Notes: a model not told the origin generated them from the letters alone. A DNA stretch of 64,000 bases from Alentia gelatinosa (GCA_950022655.1 OX465583.1:68955152-69019151); one strand, 5' to 3'. Counted from the stretch's first letter, positions 52,045 to 63,095 are shown. Program-made: numbers and translations.

Positions 52045-52649
52045 AGGGGCCCGTTGAATAACAAATTCTACGATAAAAACATCATCGTATACGTCTCGTT
52101 GGTGCTAAAACGTAGCATAAAAAAGTATGTCCTAGGCGGACGAGCCTTTGACGATACGAGAACCGTAAAGGTCATAGGTGGTGTAGCATAAGAAATCGTT
52201 CATCTTGAAAATGTCGTCCATTTTGTCGTCCATTTATCGTCCCAAAAGACATCTCTAGAGATGTCGTAGACAATGTCAAACTCGTTTTTCATTCACTAAA
52301 TTTCATTCAAATTGAAATTTTGAACAGAGAATCATTTATGTATGTAATACGTGTGTTACAAATTTCATAATCTTATAAGGATCAACCCGTTTGTGAGTTT
52401 CATTTTACAATTCAAACTGATAGACAGGGACTGCACTACTCTGCTTGCTTTTCTCAGTGATACCACTGCATCGCTCGATGCGTATCGGCGTTTACGTATA
52501 TGGAAAAATGTGCTTAACGATAATGCTGATGCCAACGACTAGATTTATGCTACCCTAAATGAAAAAGGTCATCCAGTATGACGTTCATTGTTCGATGTGT
52601 CGTATCGTCCAGCCTCATGGACGACAAAATATTACTCAACGGCCCCCTG
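52045..52649. mobile_element. MITE with CAGGGGCCCGTTGAATAA ends
   Basis: CAGGGGCCCGTTGAATAACA to ATTACTCAACGGCCCCCTG, 605 bp. Internal inverted TACGATAAAAAC / CGTCCATTTATCGTCC motifs. A 63-codon frame inside has no domain. 52650-52960 is unassigned. Confidence 0.75.
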
Positions 52650-52960
52650 TTCATAAAAGCAGCCTAATGAAGCCCATCTGAGGACAGCATTGCTGCTATT
52701 CTGCCGTTAGAAACGACCACATGAAAGCAATACCCTCACCAAACCAAGTCTTTTTATTTCTCAGTGGTGCAGGGTTGTGATTAATATGGAGAATTTAATC
52801 AGGATGTAGGTCTTTGTATTTTCCAGCTTCATATCGTGAGGCGTTAAAAAGGTAGAAGGAGGAGATGTGAATAAAGAGATACATGGTAAAACATAGACTT
52901 ATTGCTTTACGGGAGATCCAATGAAGGCGATCGACTGACCTATTTATTAGCAGCGTCTAT

Positions 52961-54407
52961 CAAGCCGCCTTCCTACAGCTTTAGGCCGTGCTATAGCAGG
53001 CAGGGGGATTGTGTTAGCCTCCCTATAGCCCCGTTTCTACTGGCCGATTTCCCGTCACCGATCTACAGCCAGGCCGCCTTCCTACAGCTTTAGGCCATGC
53101 TATAGCAGGCGGGGTGATTGTGTTAGCCTCCCTATAGGCCTGTTTCCACTGGCCGATTTCCCGTCACCGATCTACAGCCAGGCCGCCTTCCTACAGCTTT
53201 AGGCCATGCTATAGCAGGCGGGGTGATTGTGTTAGCCTAACTATAGGCCTGTTTCCACTGGCCGATTTCCCGTCACCGATCTACAGCCAGGCCGCCTTCC
53301 TACAGCTTTAGGCCATGCTATAGCAGGCGGGGTGATTGTGTTAGCCTCCCTATAGGCCTGTTTCCACTGGCCGATTTCCCGTCACCGACCTACAGCCAGG
53401 CCGCCTTCCTACAGCTTTAGGCCGTGCTATAGAAGGCAGGGGGATTGTGTTAGCCTCCCTATAGGCCTGTTTCTATTGGCCGATTTCCTGTCACCGATCT
53501 ACAGTCAGGACACCTTCCTACAGCTTTAGGCCCTGCTATAGCAGGCAGGGGGATTGGGTTAGCCTCCCTATAGGCCTGTTTCTATTGGCCGATTTCCTGT
53601 CACCGATTTACAGTCAGGACACCTTCCTACAGCTTTAGGCCCTGCTATAGCAGGCAGGGGGATTGTGTTAGCCTCCCTGTAAAGGCCTGTTTCCATTGGC
53701 CGATTTCCTGTCACCGATCTACAGTCAGGACACCTTCCTACAGCTTTAGGCCCTGCTATAGCAGGCAGGGGGATTGTGTTAGCCTCCCTGTAAAGGCCTG
53801 TTTCCATTGGCCGATTTCCCGTCACCGATCTACAGTCAGGCCGCCTTCCTACACAGCATGGAGTTGTCCCAATACTTTAAGTCCATATAAGGAATAGAGT
53901 AGACCGAGTAGCCAATGACTGCATTCGCAGCAAACCCCTTGACCCTGACCTCCTTACACGATATTTATAGGGTCTTGGGACAGTTCTACGGTCAAGAGTT
54001 GACCTCGAATCTTAGGGGCCACAACCACCCTCTACAGCTTTAGGCCATGCTATAGCAGGCAGGGGGATTGTGTTAGCCTCCCTATAGGCCCGTTTCCATT
54101 GGCCGATTTCCCGTCACTGATCTACAGGCAGGCCACCTTCCTACAGCTTTAGGCCGTGCTATAGCAGGCAGGGGGATTGTGTTAGCCTCCCTATAGGCCT
54201 GTTTCCATTGGCTGATTTATCGTCACCGATCTACAGTCAGGCCACCTTCCTACAGCTTTAGGCCGTGCTATAGCAGGCAGGGGAATTGTGTTAGCCTCCC
54301 TATAGGCCCGTTTCCATTGGCCGATTTCCCGTCACTGATCTACAGGCAGGCCACCTTCCTACAGCTTTAGGCCGTGCTATAGCAGGCAGGGGGATTGCGT
54401 TAGCCTC
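52961..54407 (+). repeat. 109-bp satellite containing a MITE end in each unit
   Basis: About 12 units, period exactly 109 bp in most (starts near 53072, 53181, 53290, 53399, 53508, 53617) and 111 bp in two. Each unit joins about 50 bp equal to the left end of the MITE at 8079 (AGGCCTGTTTCCATTGGCCG, ATTTCCCGTCACCGATCTAC) to about 60 bp of other sequence with the short palindrome TGCTATAGCA. The array abuts a complete MITE at 54408. Confidence 0.95.
53853..54029. other. Insertion within the 109-bp satellite
   Basis: About 177 bp of unrelated sequence interrupt one unit after CCTTCCTAC and before CTCTACAGCTTTAGG. TTGTCCCAATACTTTAAG and TCTTGGGACAGT near its two ends could be weak inverted ends. 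Confidence 0.6.
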
Positions 54408-55027
54408 CCTATAGGCCTGTTTCCATTGGCTGACGAAAAGGGTGTACATCTTTTGAGTTACACAGAACGTTTGTCGGTGGTGCCACTGATAGTGCGTAGG
54501 TAAAGTAAAATCGCTGAGGGTAGTAGATTTCACTCATTGAGAAGCTTTCATTGAGTGTCGGGTGGTGCCGCATTGCATAATCTAAGCAGAATAAGTCATG
54601 GGTCCTTTCACGAGCTGGGTCGTTTCCATTGACAGATTTTGGGTCAGCAGTGCCAAAAAGTCTGTCGATGGTATCTGACTGTAGATCGGTGCCGTGATCG
54701 GCCAATAGAAACGGGCCTATAGTCATTTTCTACTGGCTGATTTTTCACCACAGATTTGCAGTAGGGAAGCATTGACGCCGGATCGGTGAAGGGAAACAGA
54801 CATGCAGAAAGGTGTTCACCCTTTAATTGTGCATAGATTATGCAATAACGCCACCATCGACTGACATGGTCAACGACTGATAGAATCAAAGGGGTTTGAA
54901 ATTGTCGGTGATGGCCATCGTGTTTGGAGGACATTTCTGTCAGTATGGATCTGTTAAATGTGGCAGAAACAAGGCATAAACAGTACCTTCAGCGATCTTC
55001 AGATACTGATGTGCAATCGTTGGCCAC
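54408..55027. mobile_element. AAGGCCCGTTTCC MITE and adjoining module
   Basis: 54408-54722: TATAGGCCTGTTTCCATTGG to CCAATAGAAACGGGCCTATA, with interior as 8382-8640. 54723-55027 is the module also present at 8641-8955, here continuing without the LTR. Minus-strand frames across it are unsupported. 55028-55689 is unassigned. Confidence 0.75.
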
Positions 55028-55689
55028 CACATCTGACTATCAAGCACTGATTCCACCGAGCAACCGAAACTCACCGATATGGAAATCGGGGAAAATCGGG
55101 AAATATCGTTTGAGCATAACTGGCAGTGGAAGCGCACATTTCTTTTGGTCATTTCCGGTGCTAATACGATTTATCGTGCGGGAAAATTCGTCATATCAAA
55201 TATTCTTTGATACATTCCAAAGACACCAATAACTTTTTGATAAAGCCTTAGTTTGTTGGAACTCAGGAAATCGGTGCCGTTTACGTCGGCAAGCGGAGAA
55301 TGGCTTTCTGAGAGATAGTGCGGGAGCCTGCGCTTTAGCCACATTTCCATGTGCTACTCAATCCCTCTCGTGTTCCACAGCGTGAATGCCTCCCCCGGTT
55401 TTTTTTGTTTTTTACTTTTTGTTAGATACATCATCTATAGGCTAGAGGGGTCCACATAGACTTCCAGGGTACTGCATACAAACTATCCCTTCACTATATA
55501 ATATATGTGCTATTCACTGTGATATTGAGAACAGAGCAGGGAGCCAGTGTCACAGTCTCTGAGAGGCGTGCCCAGCTGACCATGACCAATCACTCAGAAC
55601 CAGAATACCTCAAGACCCACTGTTGGTTGATGTGTTTGGATCCAAGACAGGCAGTTGTAGAAATGGCAAGTTGACAGGGGGCAAGTGGG

Positions 55690-56082
55690 TTAGAGAAAAC
55701 TATCCATGGGCTCAGTCTAACTCAAACCTCTTAATTGTTATTCATTTAAAATTGTCTATGATGTACATACTATTTTCTCCTAGTTATTAAGTTCATAATT
55801 CAACAAGGTTGTTGGTTTTCAATAATAAAGAGGGGCATCCACAAACCACGACAAGGCTACAACAATAGCTTCCCAACAAGGTCCACGATTGGCCTACGAT
55901 TGTAAAGAAGGAGGGCTTTACGACAGCGTTGTCGGGGTGTGTCGGGAAGTGCACGCTCCTCCAAAATTTCCTATCGTAGACCTCTGCGACACGCCATGAC
56001 ACTCCAGGACAAGGGTCCAGTCGTGGACAAAATCGAACATGCTCGATGTTGTCGTAGCCTTGTCGAAAAGCCCCCCTCTATT
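55690..56082. mobile_element. Dispersed repeat (reverse) then ACCACGACAAGGC MITE
   Basis: 55690-55795 is a reversed, decayed copy of the 4045 block. 55829-56082 has AAGAGGGGCATCCACAAACC and GCCTTGTCGAAAAGCCCCCC ends, with a TTACGACAGCGTTGTCGGGG interior, as in 27541-28207. Confidence 0.65.
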
Positions 56083-56109
56083 CAGGTTCACAGAATCGTA
56101 CAAGTAATT

Positions 56110-56235
56110 AAAGGCCCGGCGTCCACTGGTATGTCCATACAGAGTTCCTATAGGTTTACTATGGACACCTTGTATTAGGTTGATATATGCACCGGGTATG
56201 TCCAAACAGAATACATTTTGTATTAGGTAGATAAA
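56110..56235. repeat. Lone MITE terminus fused to an 80-bp satellite unit
   Basis: AAAGGCCCGGCGTCCACTGG (end of the 38295 family) is joined directly to GTATGTCCATACAGAGTTCC, a unit of the 13905 satellite; about 1.3 units follow. Confidence 0.65.
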
Positions 56236-56504
56236 AACAAAAGAAAATTGTTAGAATGGCGTTTTCTTGGCCACTCATGAAAGGCAGAAGGGGGACCAAA
56301 AAATCGAGATCAGGAATTCTTATATTGAATTCTGATCCAATAAACGTCATTTCCTCAAAATGAAATTGCCTTGCTTGTCAATTATTTCCAGTCTTTGGTC
56401 CCAAAACCTATAAATGATACAATTATCTACATATTTCTCTTCAGATTTTCAACTTCTATTTCTCTTGCATAAAGCAGCAAGAGACACAAAAGTAACAATA
56501 GTTG

Positions 56505-57030
56505 TTAGGGGGTCGTTGCTCCTCTTTTTGTGGTATCGTTGGCTATAATCGGATGAAAAATATATTTTTACGATCTATTAAAGAATCCTACTGGAAAAGT
56601 GCTGCTCCTATGAAATTGGATCGTGTCCCTATATTCACGCGATATCTTCAGGGAGACATATTGCATGAGACGGCAATATTCATTAGTTCTTTAATCAAAT
56701 ACAGATGGCACCAGAGTTAGAACTACATATTGTAGTGTGGATAGCTATTTGCTGAAGGTAGAAGAACAAGGGAAATGGGGTCATGGTCCCACTACCCATT
56801 ATTACACATGCTAGGCTGTTTTAACCAAATAGCCTGAAATGATCCGGCGTAGTGAGAAAGACCACGTACAAATAATCGTTAAATGCCGCATTTTACATGG
56901 CGATGCGGCTATGCGATTCCGACACGATCCGCTTAATTTCGGGAGGAACTTAGGCCCTCGAGTCCCTATTCTGAAATCTGGAAAGAAAGGTATCGTAAAC
57001 GTGGGACAATGGCCCCCAGCTAGTATAGCA
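56505..57030. mobile_element. ATTGGATCGCATCCC repeat, uninterrupted copy
   Basis: Aligns with both sides of the insertion at 36435-37073. Open frames of about 80 codons here (56502-57075, both strands) follow the repeat and are not supported. 56236-56504 is unassigned. Confidence 0.55.
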
Positions 57031-57230
57031 ATGTGGTTAGAATTCAATTCCTGCAACTCAGGGATCCAATTTTAATAGTGACGCTTATTTTAAAACATTT
57101 AAAAAGTCACATCCTGCATTGTTTACACTTTCCCAAAGTTCAACTTAGCAAGAAAATGTTACAGTTTCCACTCGCTGGTCTCCCTTCCCGTTGTCAACAA
57201 ATAAATCTTCTTTAAAACGCAAAAAAGGTT

Positions 57231-57425
57231 ATTAATGTCAATTCCTCCCGGATTAACCAAATTAATCAGGCATTATTTGAACCCGAGGTAATCCTTGCTC
57301 CACATTAAGGCCATGTTCTGAAGGGCATTTATATTCATTTCACCGGCAGAGAAGAAGGGACGGAGCTGCTCACGTTCATGACGAGTAGCTCTACTCCCAG
57401 ATGGCGGAGGCCGCCATCTCGCTAT
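57231..57425. other. Single-copy block with YY1/CTCF-like motif
   Basis: Contains AACCAAATTAATCAGGCATT and a CCAGATGGCGG / CCGCCATCT near-palindrome (57397-57419), similar to YY1 (GCCGCCATCT) and partly to CTCF sites. Ends abruptly at the fold-back element. Function unproven. Confidence 0.3.
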
Positions 57426-58904
57426 AGGCCTGTTTCCATTGGCTGATGAAAACGGTGTAGATTATTTTAGTTCTCCGAAAGGCCCGTTTCCATTGGCTGA
57501 CGAAAAGGGTGTATTTCTTTTAGTTCTCCTAAAGGCCTGTTTCCATTGGCCCTATAGGCCTGTTTTCATTGGCCGACAAAAGGGTGTCAATATTTTTCAT
57601 TCTGCTAAAGGCCTGTTTCCATTGGCCAACGAAAACGCTGTAGATTTTTTTAGTTCTTCTAAAGGCCTGTTTTCATTGGCCGACGAAAATGGTGTAGATT
57701 TGTTTTTGTAGTTCTCCTAAAGCCCCTTTTAGATTGGCTGATGAAAACGGTGTAGATTTTTTTAGTTCGCCGCAAAGGCCCGTTTCTATTCTTCGACGAA
57801 AATGGTGTAGAATTTTTTAGTTCTCCGAAAGGCCTGTTTCCATTGGCTGACGAAAATGGTGTAGATTTTTTTAGTTCTCCTAAGGGCCTGCTTTCATTGG
57901 CTGACGAAAAGGGTGTGATATTTTAAGTTTTCCAAAAGGTCTGTTTCCATTGGCCGACGAAAACGATGTCAATTTTTTTAGTTCTCCTAAAGGCTTGTTT
58001 CCATTGGCTGACGAAAACGGTGCATATTTTTCTAGTTCTCCTAAAGGCCCAATTTTATTTGGTGATGAAAAGGGTGCAGAATGTTTGAGTTCTTCTAAAG
58101 GCCTGTTTCCATCGGGCAACGAAAAGGGTGCAAATTTTTCTAGTTCTCCTAAAGGCCCATTTCCATTGGGCAAAGAAATGGGTGCAGAATTTTTGAGTTC
58201 TTCTATAGGCCAGTTTCTATTGGGCAACGAAACCGGTGTAGATATTTTGTGTTCTCCTAAATCCCTGTTTCCATTGGCCGACGAAAGATGTGTATATTTT
58301 TGTTAGTTCTCTGAAAGGTCTGTTTCCATTGGCTGACGAAAACACTGTAGATTATTTTTAGTTCTCTCTACAAATGGAAACGTGCCTTTCGGAGATCTAG
58401 AAATAAACCACACCATTTCCGTCAGCCAATGGAAACGGGCCTTTAAGAGAACTAGAAAATCTACACTGTTTTTGTTGGCCAATGAAAAAGGGCATTTAGG
58501 TGAACACAAAGATTCTATACTGTTTTCGTCGGCCAATGGAAACAGGCCTTTAGGCGACCTAAAAAAATCTACACAGATTTTGTCAGCCAATGGAAACAGG
58601 CATTTAGGAGAACTAAAAAAATCTACATAGTTTTTTGTTAGCAATTGGAACTGGGCCTTTAGGAGAACTAAAAAAATGACACAGTTATTGTCAGCCAATG
58701 AAAATGGGCCTATTGGAGAACTAAAAAAAACTGCACCATTTTCGTCAGCCAATGGAAACGGGCCCTTAAGAAGACACAAAAAATCTATACGGTTTTCATT
58801 GGCCAATGGAAACCAGCCTTTAAGAGAACTAAAAAAATTAGCCTTTAGGAAAACTAAAAGAATCTACACCGTTTTCGTCGGCCAATGGAAACGGGCCTAT
58901 ATAG
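57423..58904. mobile_element. Fold-back element made of amplified MITE ends
   Basis: About 17 direct units of about 54 bp (57425-58370: GGCCTGTTTCCATTGGCTGA, CGAAAACGGTGTAGATTTTT, TTAGTTCTCCTAAA) are followed without spacer by about 11 inverted units (58371-58900). The whole is framed by TATAGGCC and GGCCTATA. The unit equals the 54-bp terminal inverted repeat of the 208-bp MITEs (29641). Because 54 is a multiple of three, 18-residue repeat frames of 90-167 codons stay open on both strands; these are not taken as genes. Confidence 0.95.
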
Positions 58905-59296
58905 TCCTCGTTTAATCAGGCCCTATATGCGTCTGTGCTACACCAGCCCCAGCCGTGAGTTCAGGGTTAATAATATTGGTTGGTGTAGCCGTTGGGCGTA
59001 AGTAGCTCCAAGCCAATGACCCGTCAACAAATCCCATACATTACCCCGACCTCAGACTTCACACTCGCCAAATGCGCCCGTTCCTTGTAATGCACCCGAG
59101 GAAGGAGCAGTATATGAAGCTGATTCGTGGAGTTATATATGTATACATCAAGATAGACTTTCCCGCTATCTCCCCGCGACAATAATCATCTCCAGTCACC
59201 AGTGCGAAGCGTCACTGCACCAGACAACTATCTGGCGGCTATATAGGACGACGTCCGCATAGAGCTAGCTGCGGGAGTGGCTCCCAAGAGAATGGA
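58905..59296. other. Single-copy spacer
   Basis: No repeat family and no convincing frame. Composition is more balanced than the flanking MITE regions. Confidence 0.3.
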
Positions 59297-59767
59297 TTAC
59301 ATTCTATAGGAGAGAAACAAATGTACCCTCACCCCTTTGGCCGCTGCCTGGCCCAGGACCCACCAATATATAGCCACCTTCGGGACAGGTTTATGTAATC
59401 CAATAAAAGTAAGTCGGTGAATATTAGCTTCTTTGTTTATGGCCGCACCCCGGGTATGATATTCTTCCCGCAATCCATTTATATTCTTGTCAGGCGCGCC
59501 CAGCCGACGGCAAGGCTTTATGTATGATTTTGTTGAGATGTCTGACTTTGAGGGAATTCTCAGAGTTAAGCTTATCTTCTGGAAGTCTGCCGTGGTTACC
59601 GAAGCACCTGCCAAGGCACACAGTGAACGGTAGAGTTTCTGGGAGTGTGCAGACAGCCGTTTGCACTGATATTGTACCCCGGCCAAGTAAACCGTCAAAT
59701 ATTTGAAAGCCACCCAGTCAGCATGGTTTCCCACCGAGTGCGGCCGCAGTTGGGGTAAGCAAGGCAT
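59297..59767 (-). CDS. Uncharacterised 156-codon open frame, doubtful
   Basis: This frame in single-copy sequence has one suggestive stretch, FKYLTVYLAGVQYQCKRL, reminiscent of the N-terminal core-binding segment of tyrosine recombinases in DIRS/Ngaro/Crypton elements (pattern: KVYLAGIQ). The following residues do not continue that similarity and no catalytic R..HxxR..Y set is present. It may be a chance frame or a decayed recombinase. No start context or promoter is convincing. 59768-59869 is unassigned. Confidence 0.15.
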   Translation of the reverse strand: MPCLPQLRPHSVGNHADWVAFKYLTVYLAGVQYQCKRLSAHSQKLYRSLCALAGASVTTADFQKISLTLRIPSKSDISTKSYIKPCRRLGAPDKNINGLREEYHTRGAAINKEANIHRLTFIGLHKPVPKVAIYWWVLGQAAAKGVRVHLFLSYRM

Positions 59768-59869
59768 GCGAGTTTTAGCTCATCTAAAGGCAGCCGAGTA
59801 GAAATTCACCCTGCTTTCCAATTATCAAGGGTATTTTGCCTATCAAATTTAGTATGACGGCTGAAATTA

Positions 59870-59965
59870 ATATAAATATACATATATATATATAATATAT
59901 ATATATGTATGTAGATATGTAGATATTTATATATACATGTACCTATTATATATATAATATATAAT
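59870..59965. repeat. (TA)n-rich microsatellite
   Basis: ATATATATATATAATATATA-type tract with GTAGATATGTAGATATTTA variants, immediately left of a fold-back palindrome. Confidence 0.85.
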
Positions 59966-60331
59966 ATGCAAACGATGATATTGTGGATGGGCGGCGGTAG
60001 ACCATGCACGAGGGGTTGACGCGTAGTATTACACAAGCGCTAGGGAATGTATTACGACGTCAACCTCGAGTGGTTTACAGAGCCGCCTGTCCACAAAATC
60101 ATCGTTTGCTACATTTACTATCCATCTTTTTGACTAGTAATATCCATATTAAAGTGTATAACGATAGGGACTATTTCTTTGCTCTATAGCAAAAGGAACT
60201 TTTTTTCACCTATACCATGGTTTTGAGGCCGTGTACCACAGTTATGGCTTCTGACACTTTTTATATAATGAGTAATGGTTTACCAAGTCCCCCGTTTTCA
60301 ATGGGGGGCTTTGTATACCATGGATAATAAA
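59966..60331. mobile_element. AAACGATGG fold-back element, reversed copy
   Basis: Palindrome 59966-60118 (CAAACGATGATATTGTGGAT / GTCCACAAAATCATCGTTTG) comes first, then the reverse of the 40032 left region, closing GGCTTTGTATACCATGGATA-ATAAA. Confidence 0.8.
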
Positions 60332-60925
60332 CTGTAAATACACTCCGTTTTGCCATATGACGTAAAAATGCCGTAGGGAACATTGTTCCGTACGGCAAAA
60401 TACGGAACACTTTTCCGTAAGCTTGGACAAAAAATGTTAGTTGTTTAATTCAATTGATTATCTCTATTAATTTCGGGTATATATAAAATATATAACGACC
60501 TACCATACTTATACAAGCCACTAAACTAAATAATAATTTACGATTTGTACGAACTGTAAATTATTATCTCGTTTTGTAGCTTGTACAGCATGGTCAGGAC
60601 GTTCTATATAAGTATCAACGGAGCCTCTCCCCCTTTCTCTGACATTGAATATCATCACAATTTCAGTATGATTAGAATATACTTTACGGGGTTATCGTTG
60701 AGTATCTTTTTCTAACGTTACTCCTATGGCTAAACTTGTACCAGGTTTCGGGTATACATTAGATATAGAATGACCTACCATATTTCTACAAACCACAAAA
60801 CTCGATAATAATTTGCCGTTTGTACGGAACTCGGCAAAAACGCCTCGTTCCGTACAAACCGTAAATCATCATATCGTTTTGTAGCTTGTACAGCATGCTC
60901 AGGACGTTCTATATAAGTATCGACG
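60332..60925. repeat. Two copies of a 160-180-bp hairpin block
   Basis: 60466-60630 and 60748-60925 share CGGGTATAYATWARATATA, CGACCTACCATA, TCGTTTTGTAGCTTGTACAG and GGACGTTCTATATAAGTATC. Each has an internal hairpin (AATAATTTACGATTTGTAC / GTACGAACTGTAAATTATT). Between them lies a reversed TTTATCYYACCCC end. 60926-61195 is unassigned. Confidence 0.7.
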
Positions 60926-61195
60926 GGCCCTCCCCCGCTGGCTTTAGATGAGATCCCGATCGATCCACGGACGACAACCCCAAGGCCGAGTAGCAACCTC
61001 CGAAACGGCACGAGCCTACAAGGGGCAAGCCCCGATAGGCCGGGGGCTGCAGCCGCCTGCCACGTAGGCTGATGGGGTAACGATCTGTAGGATTTGAAAA
61101 ATCGCAGAGGGGAAAGGGGCACGACGGGGGGATTCTAGTAAAAGAGGATGTCAGAAAGGGAGAAACCCCTGCAAGCGTCAAGGATGGAATCTATA

Positions 61196-61855
61196 AAAGT
61201 CACTTATATAGAACTGCATTGAGGATCATATAAATACACAATACTCCACGAGTTTGGATGGGCCATTTCCTTTTTTTAAAAGTATTTACTGCATTCGGAT
61301 TATACAGTCGATCTTCCAAGCAATAGTTGACATATATGACATAACGTAACTGTCTTCGACATCTCCAAAGGCGAACAGTTATGGTTTATACAATGTATGA
61401 TGATTAACAAAAGGAGTGCCAGAATACTCGATCTCTTTAATACAATATACGTCATTCCATTAATAACGTATAACAGAGTACATGTTAATGAGATCGTTTC
61501 TGATTTTTGTGCTTAGTGATATTAAAAACAGGTGCTACAGGTCGTCTGGTGTGACTAGGAATATATAATCGTCATCAAATGAGTGGAGCTTTGTTTATTT
61601 TACTATTCGAGTGCAGTTCTGGATTTATCTCACCCCTTTCACTGTTAAAGTCATTTAAATCTCGTTTTGACTTGACTTCTCTCTGAAATCCTGGCCGCTG
61701 ATTGGTCAATCACCTATGACATCACCTCGCATTCACTACGCCATGACCAAGGCGTAGTATTGTCACTCTACCGGGGTAATCATTGAGTATTTTATTCTAA
61801 CATTATTCCTATGGCTAAACTTGTACTAGGGGTGAGATAAATTGTGTGCTCAATG
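61196..61855. mobile_element. TTTATCTCACCCC MITE, reversed and rearranged
   Basis: TTTATCTCACCCCTTTCACT at 61626 and CTAGGGGTGAGATAAAT at 61837-61853 are inverted ends. The AACTTGTAC...AATACTCCAC hairpin pieces at 61220-61262 match 43490-43590. 61265-61560 is unassigned sequence inside the rearranged block. Confidence 0.65.
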
Positions 61856-62011
61856 GTGTGGGGGAGGTTTAGGGGGAGGTGTAGAGGAGGGTGTAGGAGT
61901 TGGCATAGGGTATTGTTTCAGGGAGCTGAAACAATCCCTGTGTGATCAACATAAGACATGGTTCAGGTATGAGGGATTGAAAAAGCTATAGCGAAAGTCA
62001 CAAAGAAGATG

Positions 62012-62186
62012 CAGTAAAACCCCACTTCCCGGACATCTCACTTAAGGGGAAATCCCGCTTAAGGGGACAGTTTGCCCGGAACAAAAATTCTTATTTAGTT
62101 TATTTCAACCCCGCTTAAGGGAACACCCCGCTTAAGGGGCCTCTTTGTTCGGAACGGAGGGTTCCCCCTTCAGCAGGGTTTTACTG
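62012..62186. mobile_element. CAGTAGAACCCCGC MITE
   Basis: CAGTAAAACCCCACTTCCCG to CAGCAGGGTTTTACTG, 175 bp, with repeated CCCGCTTAAGGGG units. 61856-62011 and 62187-62316 are unassigned. Confidence 0.75.
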
Positions 62187-62316
62187 TTGTAGCTTATCCC
62201 CTAGTCGCTGAAAGAGTCTTACCACTTTCCGTGATCAACAGCCGACCGGGGGTTCCGAGACTCAGTCGCTACCCTGTACTTACCGTGCCAGTACAGGTGG
62301 GTTCGGCTTTACCTGC

Positions 62317-62732
62317 TGGAAAGGGCAGGGAGATGCAGAATCTACTACCTACCGCTTAACTATGAAGACAAAACCAGACTCCGGACTGTTTCAGTGTACC
62401 AAGCTTTATTTCGGTACTTCTGTTACAATATGTTGGTGCTTCGGGGCACCAACTAGGGAAGAGATACTGGTCTCTTCAACGTTGAAAGGTGTTCAATGCA
62501 ACCTTACCAACACATGAGGCTCCAGGCCTTCACTCTGTAGAGTAGGTACCGTGAGAAGTCCTGTCAACCCGCCGTGGACTCAGCCTTATATAGTGACTGA
62601 ATTACATAATGCGGGTGACCCCGTAGCATTTGCATACCACGGGTCCACCGGCCTTTCCACACGGCAGGGATCGGCACTCGCGCCACCTAGCGTGAAGTGA
62701 AACAACGCTGCTCGACTACCCTGCCCTTTACA
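62317..62732 (-). mobile_element. Probable solo LTR
   Basis: On the minus strand it starts TGTAAAGGGCAGGGTAG and ends CCCTGCCCTTTCCA, giving long imperfect inverted ends. A TATA box (CACTATATAAGGC, about 62586-62598) lies about 145 bp in, and AATAAA lies about 180 bp further (62405-62410), the order of U3 promoter and R polyadenylation signal in an LTR. No PBS, internal region or second LTR is seen. The target duplication is not clear. Confidence 0.55.
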
Positions 62733-62939
62733 CTGTATTTTGATTCTAAAAATCAAAAAGGGCCAACGAGGAGGATCTTCTGACAAACAGGAGATACAAG
62801 GAGGCTATGAGACATATGTTAGACCATAATCATGGTGACAATACAGGCTTGCTTTTTGAGTTATCTCCGATAAATTCGTTCAGAACGAGCTGTTTATCCA
62901 CCTTTTCTTGACAAATGGCATACTGATATTAGTTCATGT

Positions 62940-63095
62940 TAGGTACACACTATTTTTTCATATGCACTATTTTTTTCTGTATGCACACTTTATCAGGCCC
63001 TGGAGCATACTCTATATCTGTATGCTCCAGGTATAGTGATACACACTCCCTTAGTGTTTTCTATGGACACTTTGTATAAGGTGGATATAGCTGAA
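62940..63095 (+). repeat. Single unit of the 71-bp satellite family
   Basis: ATATCTGTATGCTCCAGGTA, TAGTGATACACACTCCCTTA, GACACTTTGTATAAGGTGGA. Preceded by CATATGCACTATTTTTTTCT, also seen near 13840. 63096-63750 is unassigned AT-rich sequence. Confidence 0.75.

Noticed and set aside
52961..54407. CRISPR-like regular repeats
   Set aside because: Units are contiguous with no variable spacers, and the sequence is eukaryotic.
57439..58806. Long open frames encoding 18-residue repeats (LADENGVDFFSSPKGLFP-like)
   Set aside because: The 54-bp satellite period is divisible by three, so frames stay open by construction on both strands and in both arms; there is no start context or domain.
57394..62693. 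Additional partial CTCF-like motifs (4696, 57394, 62680)
   Set aside because: The degenerate 10-bp core is expected a few times by chance in 64 kb on two strands, and these have mismatches outside it.
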